Source of the DNA: Adiantum capillus-veneris
Lineage: Eukaryota > Streptophyta > Polypodiopsida > Polypodiales > Pteridaceae
Length of the DNA stretch: 64,000 bases
Reading direction: 5' to 3'
Assembly (NCBI GenBank): GCA_014529385.2
Contig: CM043957.1
Coordinates: 67,663,503 to 67,727,502, forward strand
The notes under the pieces were generated by a model that made no database searches, was not told the origin of the DNA, and saw only the letters and a list, made by a program, of their open reading frames with translations. The position numbers and the translations under genes are program-made. Below are positions 57,807 through 64,000 of this stretch, piece by piece (position 1 is the stretch's first letter; each line of letters starts with the position of its first letter).

Positions 57807-58579
57807 GCAAAAATTAATGTGTGCAGCTACTAAGAAAACTTATAAATGTGTGTGTGTGTGTGTGTGTGTTTATTTGTACAAGTCCTAGTCCGTGAACAGT
57901 ATAGCCACTAAGTGCACAAGCACACTCACTTAAAAAAGTAAGCATTCAGGTGGTTCCACAACATCAACAAAGCATTAGATATCAAATATTCTAACACGTC
58001 CACATATTGTTTAGCTACTCCTCTATTAACAACCTTATTATACCGGTGAAGTTCAAGAAGAGGATAGAGTCTTTAGTCAATATAATCTATTAGTCCACCA
58101 GAAGTGATCCCCAAAAATACTCAATGTATCAAAAGGTAATCTTTCAATGTACAAGATTAGGAAACATGATCAGTTACGATCATATAGAAGATTTAGGAAG
58201 TTAGCCAATAAGCACTAGCCTCTATAGTTCCCAAAAAGCTCAGTAGCTTTAAATGTATATCCATTATAGGACTTCATAAATTGATCGTGTGTGAAGCTAA
58301 AAACCCATAGAATGCATCGCATGAACGTCATGTAATCACTGACACCAAACCAGTGTAAGGACAGACAAGAAATCATTAGGTCAATCAATGTTGTTAAGCC
58401 CGTCATGTGTATAAGGTGAGAGCTAGACAGATTATGTCAATGTGTGTGTCTGTGTGGGTGAGTGTGCTTTAATATCCAAACCAATCTCACGAATATGCCA
58501 AGTGATAATGTGTGTGTCTATGTGGGTGACTGTGCTTTAATATCCAAACTAGTCTCATATTGCAAGTGATAATGTGTGT

Positions 58580-58735
<156 letters not shown>

Positions 58736-59210
58736 GTAACCCATTTAGCCATAAAAATAATTTAAGCCTCCTCCTTGCTAAAAGTGGGCTTTTCACCTCC
58801 AAACTACGAGGCACACATGGCTGATAGGTTTTCTCTCTCCACATTAGCAAATGTATGGGGCATGTTTAAATGTGACACTCACTACCAAGTTGTGCAAAGT
58901 GGGTACACCTAATCTTGCACCCACCACATGTTGTTCCATGGTTGTATACTTGTGTCAATACTTGTTAGGTGCACCGTTCTATTTTTATGGGTTAATTTTA
59001 TTTGCGAGTTAATCAATTCGTGTTTTTTTGCTACAGGTGATGCTTTTTCGAGTTTATAGTAGCATGGATTCCACTCATATGTATGCTCTCTAAGGTGGCG
59101 TTGTGGTATGTTAAATAAGTACCGAGGGAAGGAGAGAGAAGAAGGATTAGACGGAGAGAGAAAAACATACTTGTGAAATAGAGATAGGATCGGGGTGTGA
59201 GAGTACCGAC

Positions 59211-59215
<5 letters not shown>

Positions 59216-59296
<81 letters not shown>
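59216..59296 (+). repeat. (GA)n microsatellite
   Basis: GA run with one GG interruption. Confidence 0.9.
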
Positions 59297-59297
<1 letters not shown>

Positions 59298-59310
59298 TGA
59301 GAGTGGGAGA

Positions 59311-59531
59311 TGAGGGGGAGAGAGGAAAGATAGGTTCAAAATGAAAAAAGTCCGGCTAAAGTTTGGGCAAGAAGGTTCTCAAGCCGGTTCAAATTATTTC
59401 ATTTAGTAACTTGGTATAGAATTGTTTATGTGTTGGTTTAATGTATATATTTTATAAATATCCTACATTTTAATTGAGATGAAAGTGGAGTTTTGTTGTG
59501 AAGAAGGAGGTTGTGTGCACATTTTCTACTC

Positions 59532-59592
<61 letters not shown>

Positions 59593-59821
59593 GGAGATGA
59601 GGGGGAGAGAGGAAAGATAGGTTCAAAATGAAAAAAGTCCGGCTCAAGTTTGGGCAAGAAGGTTCTCAAGCCGGTTCAAATTATTTCATTTAGTATCTTG
59701 GTATAGAATTGTTTATGTGTTGGTTTAATTTATATATTTTATAAATATCCCACATTTTAATTGAGATGAAAGTGGAGTTTTGTTGTGAAGAAGGAGGTTG
59801 TGTGCACGTTTTCTACTCACA

Positions 59822-59853
<32 letters not shown>

Positions 59854-59875
59854 AGAGAGAGAGAGAGAGAGAGAG
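59311..59875 (+). repeat. 287-bp tandem duplication ending in GT/GA microsatellites
   Basis: Two copies from TGAGGGGGAGAGAGG (59311 and 59598) to the GT and GA runs. The microsatellite at each unit edge suggests unequal exchange between them. Confidence 0.85.
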
Positions 59876-59931
59876 TTTGCCTGTTCATATGCGTGTGAAA
59901 AGGTTCCAAAGCCGGGTCCACAAATAATGTT

Positions 59932-60115
59932 TTCCGAGCCCTTAGAGAGGCAGTTAGTGGTGGTTACTCATTGCACTATTATATGTCTATAGTATTCATA
60001 GAAGAATAATAATCATAGTGTTTCCCGAGCCCTTAGAGAGGCAGTTAGTGTTGTCTACTCATTGCACTTTTAGATGCTTATAAATCTTATAGGGGAATAA
60101 TAATCGTAGTGACAA
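59932..60115 (+). repeat. 91-bp tandem duplication
   Basis: Two copies of CCGAGCCCTTAGAGAGG and TACTCATTGCACT. A shorter repeat (GACAAATCATGCATAT) at 60112 and 60189 follows. Confidence 0.8.
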
Positions 60116-60320
60116 ATCATGCATATTTTATTGCACACCCCACTTTAAAAGTAGTGGTGGAGTAGTAGACGATTATAATATTCATATTGACAAATCATGC
60201 ATATATTATTGCACGCTCCAATTTAGCAGTTAGCATATGCTGCGTGGGATCCCTCATGTCACTAACACATGCCACTCTTCCATCACTATCAATGCTTTTT
60301 GAGAGCATGGTGCTTTAGCC

Positions 60321-60328
60321 TATATAAA
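60321..60328 (+). promoter_or_regulatory. TATA box of the 118-codon ORF
   Basis: CCTATATAAATG, 87 bp upstream of the ATG at 60415; a normal plant TATA-to-ATG distance. Confidence 0.55.
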
Positions 60329-60414
60329 TGTTACAAGGCAAGCACCATATGCTGCACAAGTGAATCGGAGGTGCTAATCAAGAGAGATTTTTTCATTTTC
60401 CCTGTACTTATACA

Positions 60415-60771
60415 ATGCCTATAGGATATGCAACTACTGGTAATGAGGTAGTTGCAAAAATCCATGAAGAGCTTCACAAACTCCCCCCCAACGCACCCCT
60501 TGAAGAAAAGAAGACGTTTACACAGAGAGAGCGTGACACAAACAAGGCGATCCGGATGTTCAACCACCTTAATCGCGCTCGCAACACCGGAGACCAGGAA
60601 CTCAATGATGGCTTTGAGACAATGCGAGAAGCTATGGGCAAGTGGGAGACATGGGGGTACATAGATAGCTCTCAAAGGGCCGCTTTACAGGCGGAGATTG
60701 ACCATTTGCTTGTCTGCAAACGCACAATCAACCTGGTCGACATCTCTGGCTCTAATGTGGTTGAAGATTGA
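60415..60771 (+). CDS. Intact small gene of unknown function (118 aa)
   Basis: An uninterrupted ATG-to-TGA frame in a region with almost no other long ORFs. The start context is TACAATGCC. The protein begins MPIGYATTGNEVVAKIHEEL, has a Pro-containing turn (KLPPNAPLEEKK), then helices rich in charged residues (ERDTNKAIRMFNHLNRA, FETMREAMGKWETWG) and ends with AALQAEIDHLLVCKRTI. It is soluble-looking, with no signal peptide or membrane segment. No known family was recognised and no transposon protein motif is present. A TATA box lies upstream and an AAATAAAT stretch about 40 bp downstream. It could be a single-exon gene or the last exon of a longer one. Confidence 0.55.
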   Translation: MPIGYATTGNEVVAKIHEELHKLPPNAPLEEKKTFTQRERDTNKAIRMFNHLNRARNTGDQELNDGFETMREAMGKWETWGYIDSSQRAALQAEIDHLLVCKRTINLVDISGSNVVED

Positions 60772-60860
60772 GGCAAGATTTAAATAATTATGCACTAAAT
60801 AATATAGTTAAATAAATATGCACTAGCACATGATAAATTGTACTAGTGTGATGCAAGTTG

Positions 60861-60894
<34 letters not shown>

Positions 60895-62341
60895 GTTTGA
60901 TTCCCTACCTAATCATATAAACAACTTATTTTAATTATATGATGCTTATTTTAACTATATGATGGTGTTCCACTCTTCAGTGCCTTGGCGAGAATAATTC
61001 ATATGTCTCTGCCTGACTTATTATTATTGAAGTAGCTGTGATACTTTTAATCGGTCTGGTCTACTAACACATCTTCAAGATCTGTCATAATTTAGGGTAT
61101 TGTTGATATCTTGTAGCTAAACTGAACCGTCAAATGTAACTACAAGCTGTTTGAAAGCCAAATGTAAAGAAAATCTATGTGAGTTTTTTATATAATGCAA
61201 GAAAAAGATGAGCATGTCTTTAGTATTTACCCTACTTTTAGTAGAATATACTTTCCTGTCCATGTAGGTGTTGTTGCAAACAAAGATGAATGCCTAATAA
61301 GCCAATTTGAAACTAGGAATCTAAAAAATATTGATGGTTGTACTTGTTTGGGCGAAGACCTCAAAGTAATGATACACGCATAGACTCTTGCATATAAAAT
61401 AGTAATTAAGAACACTTTATTGAGTTGAAGAACTGCAAATACGTACATAAACACACACATATAAATAACTATATATATTGTATAAACAAGTACTTAAAAA
61501 CACTTTACCGAGTTGAAGATCTCCTTACGTACATAAACGCACACATATAAATAAATAAATAAAAAGATATTATATATATATAATATAAATATTATATATA
61601 AAACTATATATATTCTTAGACCGACAGCGTAAAGAAATACTGACAAGCAAATGAAATTTTGACAGCATAACAACGTGAAAAATAAAAATAAAACCATTCC
61701 ATACTTGCTTCTGTGAAAGCTTGCCTAACTTTTGTTAAGCTTTCCTATTCTATACTTACTTCCGTGAAGCTTGCCTAACTTTTGTGTATACATGAAACCA
61801 TGATTATGTTTATAAACATGAACAAAAAGCATGATTATATTCACAAGCAATCAAAATTTCGACAGCATAACGGTGCGAAAATACAAACAAAAAAATTTCC
61901 CATTCCATACTTGCTTCCGTGAAGCTTGACTAACTTTTCTGTATACGTGAAATCATGATTATGTTTTCAAACATGAACAAAAAGCATGATTATATTGATA
62001 AGCAATCAAAATTTCGGCAGCATAACGGTATGAAAATTCAAACTAAAAAAATTCCCATTCCATACTTGCTTCCGTGCAGCAGCGAATGCTCATGGGAAGA
62101 AGAAATTACATAAGCAAAAAAGCATATGTTGGTATATTACTTTGGTAAATCCAAAGCTCTCAACAAACTTCTATCTAGTATAATAAATATGAAATCATGG
62201 CTGAATTGATAAGGACGATCAACACCAACAACATGTCTTCAGTAATACCAAAAAAGTGGCACCCAAACACCATGGTCACACGTCGTTCCATAAAAATCAC
62301 AAACTAGAAAAAATGATAGATAATAGCAATGTTGATGTCAA
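60772..62341. other. AT-rich spacer with tandem repeats
   Basis: (GT)n at 60863-60892, an 87-bp duplication (61405-61560) and a 155-bp tandem array (61690-62085). The ORF at 61195-61383 has no recognisable domain. Confidence 0.5.
61690..62085 (+). repeat. 155-bp tandem array, about 2.5 copies
   Basis: CATTCCATACTTGCTTCCGTG at 61901 and 62056 and a diverged copy near 61745. Each unit also holds GCATGATTATATT and TCGACAGCATAACG. Confidence 0.8.
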
Positions 62342-64000
62342 TCAAGGGCAATGTGATCCGGGCTCATATTGTTGCCAATCAATCTCCTCATCGCTATCTG
62401 CATCAACTGCTGAAATAGCACGTACACATGGAGCCTTGAAGCGTGAAAGATGTTGATGGAAGACCTAGGGATCACTATCTATGCAGAGATAGTGTCTAAA
62501 CAACTCAACGCAAACATTGCCCAAGCCACCACATCCAAAAAACATATCAACAATGTAGGTGTGCTCCGCAGTAAATGTCCGCACAAGCCAGCTAAAAAAA
62601 GCAAAAAATATGCGTATTTTTACTTTATGTAACATAGTCCAATAACGCATAGTAGGAAGCATATATTCTTACCGAAAGAAGTCAAGACTACGCTCGACGG
62701 CACCTCTAAGAGCATGTCCTCCAATGTACTCTCCGTCGGCGCGCTCCACCAGTATTCCAGACTTTGCATCGAAAGAGTTGTTGTCCACGCTCTCTCCATC
62801 TCGTCGATCGTAGATAGGACGTTGACCCTTACGATAAAACAATCCTAGCAATAGTGTTTCCACCTACAAATTACAATTAGAATGTGATCTAATTGAAGAA
62901 AACTACAAGCATGCTTTTCAATCAACAAATAAATTTACTTACTCTCTCAATCTCAATGGTCTTTCGCACATAACCATCGGGGATCAAAATAAGGATGGTG
63001 TACATCATTTTGAATCCATCTCGATGGCATGGCTAGACACAATGCCAAAGTGATCAGTGGAGCTTAGGGTGATGTACCACCCATTGTCTGCCACATACTT
63101 TTAGGCTATTACGGCCACTTTCTTACTTAATTTTCGAGAGAATTGATTCCATGGAGGGACCTTCATAATACGCATTGTTAATTTAATTAAAGTTCCAAAA
63201 CTATCATAGACTGTCCATTGTGGTTTTGAAGGATGCATACCTCGTTCTCTGAAAAAATTTCAACTTTAAAGTTTGTTGGAAAATCCGCAAACAAAAGAGA
63301 GGCCACTTCATTGCTCTTTTCCCCATCAACATGGGCTGAATGAAGAAAATCCAAGATCCTGCATACGATCAAATAAATGTATTTCAAACATTCACAACAC
63401 ACACCACACATAGTTAGTCTTTCTTTTCACATGTGTTTACCATTTCTCATCATCGAGAGAAATTTTGTAAACATCTAGCATGTTCCCAATAACGTTCACA
63501 TCACAATCTATGGAAGGCACTGCATAATCAAAAAATAAAATATTTCATCAACAATTGTTGAGTAGAAAGAAAGTGACAGCTAGATATCTATACAAGCAAG
63601 TTTACCTGTGGAGCCTTGAGCACCTTTTTGGTTCTTTTTAGGAGACTTCTTGGGCTTCTTGGATCTAACAAAATCCAATCGTTTCTTTATAGAGGAGATT
63701 GTACTATTGTTTACTCTTTTCGAAGAGGTGGCTTTCTTGGAAGCTGAGCCAATCTCCTCAATACCATTTTCATTTCTTTCAAGAACGTGCTCTAAAGCAA
63801 ACAAAAATATATTTCTCACAAACATAATCTAAATAGTATGAGCACTTTAACAATTTTGTAGTTTTTATAAATGCCAAAAATAACCTTTATATAAGTTCCC
63901 TTCATCACGTGGGTAGGTGCCTTGAGTGTAATCTAGCCACCAAGGGCAATACTCAATTTCCCAAGCAATCAAACCATAATCTCTCATCCATAGTGGATAC
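62342..64000 (-). pseudogene. Beta-class DNA methyltransferase-like gene, seven exons, decayed, 5' end outside window
   Basis: Exons (minus strand): 64000-63885, 63791-63606, 63519-63441, 63358-63241, 63160-62943, 62863-62673, 62591-62342. All introns are GT...AG and the phases agree across every junction. In order: WMRDYGLIAWEIEYCPWWLD; a Lys-rich linker; ASLLFADFPTNFKVE, at the place of catalytic motif IV (usually [DNS]PP[YFW], here degenerate); VADNGWYITLSSTDHFG; ALRGAVERSLDFF plus RWLVRTFT, like motif X; IVDMFFGCGGLGNVCV, like the AdoMet loop (motif I, FxGxG); LCIDSDP; an acidic C-terminus. Motif IV before motif I is the order of beta-class N6-adenine/N4-cytosine enzymes. A TAA (63103-63101), a frameshift in exon 5 and a TAG (62467-62465) break it. 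Confidence 0.65.

Noticed and set aside
62256-62456. Plus-strand ORFs over the end of the methyltransferase-like gene
   Set aside because: Antisense to its last exon; the minus-strand splice phases are far more consistent.
63187-63240. Reading exon 4 of the methyltransferase-like gene through to a stop at 63187
   Set aside because: The downstream piece lacks coding character, and GAG-GTATGC is a good donor that joins a methyltransferase-like exon at 63160.

Overview
The window reads as repeat-rich nuclear DNA of a land plant. Evidence for this: Ty3/Gypsy elements of the Tat type with two RNase H domains, a second chromovirus-like Gypsy family primed from initiator-Met tRNA, an L1-type LINE, plant-style splice sites in the one intron-rich gene, and long CT/GT/AT microsatellites. 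A methyltransferase-like gene and a possible Penelope-like reverse transcriptase lean towards a non-seed plant (fern, lycophyte or bryophyte), but this is inference only. No rRNA, tRNA, CRISPR array or bacterial operon was seen.

Layout. Positions 1-6352 hold the 3' part of a Tat-like Gypsy element (E1). Its integrase zinc finger is split by an inverted solo LTR (1002-3028). E1 itself sits in the gag of an older relative (H2, 6353-8103, resuming at 14489). The end of the H2 pol gene was hit by a gag-only, non-autonomous element (E3, 8104-14484). Positions 15921-21346 are mostly a minus-strand Gypsy element (A) with gag, protease, RT and one LTR. Positions 21347-21858 are a piece of RT (H1) that resumes at 44716. 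Between them lies a full Tat/Ogre-like element (D, 21859-44711) with 2.2 kb LTRs, an extra ORF before gag and a decayed gag-pol frame. The 3' LTR of D is split by an 11.7 kb DNA transposon-like unit (32430-44091) with inverted ends and a 9-bp target duplication. That unit carries a higher-order tandem repeat and an almost intact LINE. Positions 45384-52259 are minus-strand Gypsy pieces (C, then B, a sister copy of A). Positions 52260-56770 are minus-strand decayed coding sequence including an unusual RT.

The right end, 56770-64000, is poorer in transposons. It has short tandem duplications, one intact 118-codon ORF with a TATA box (60415-60771), and the most notable gene: a minus-strand, seven-exon pseudogene (62342-64000, 5' end outside the window) whose exons read as a beta-class DNA amino-methyltransferase-like protein.

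The Gypsy insertions date one another: removing each one together with one 4-bp target copy restores the reading frame of its host. E1, E3, H2 and the solo LTR share LTR ends, 3' untranslated sequence and gag motifs, so E1-like elements are the likely mobilisers of the gag-only E3.
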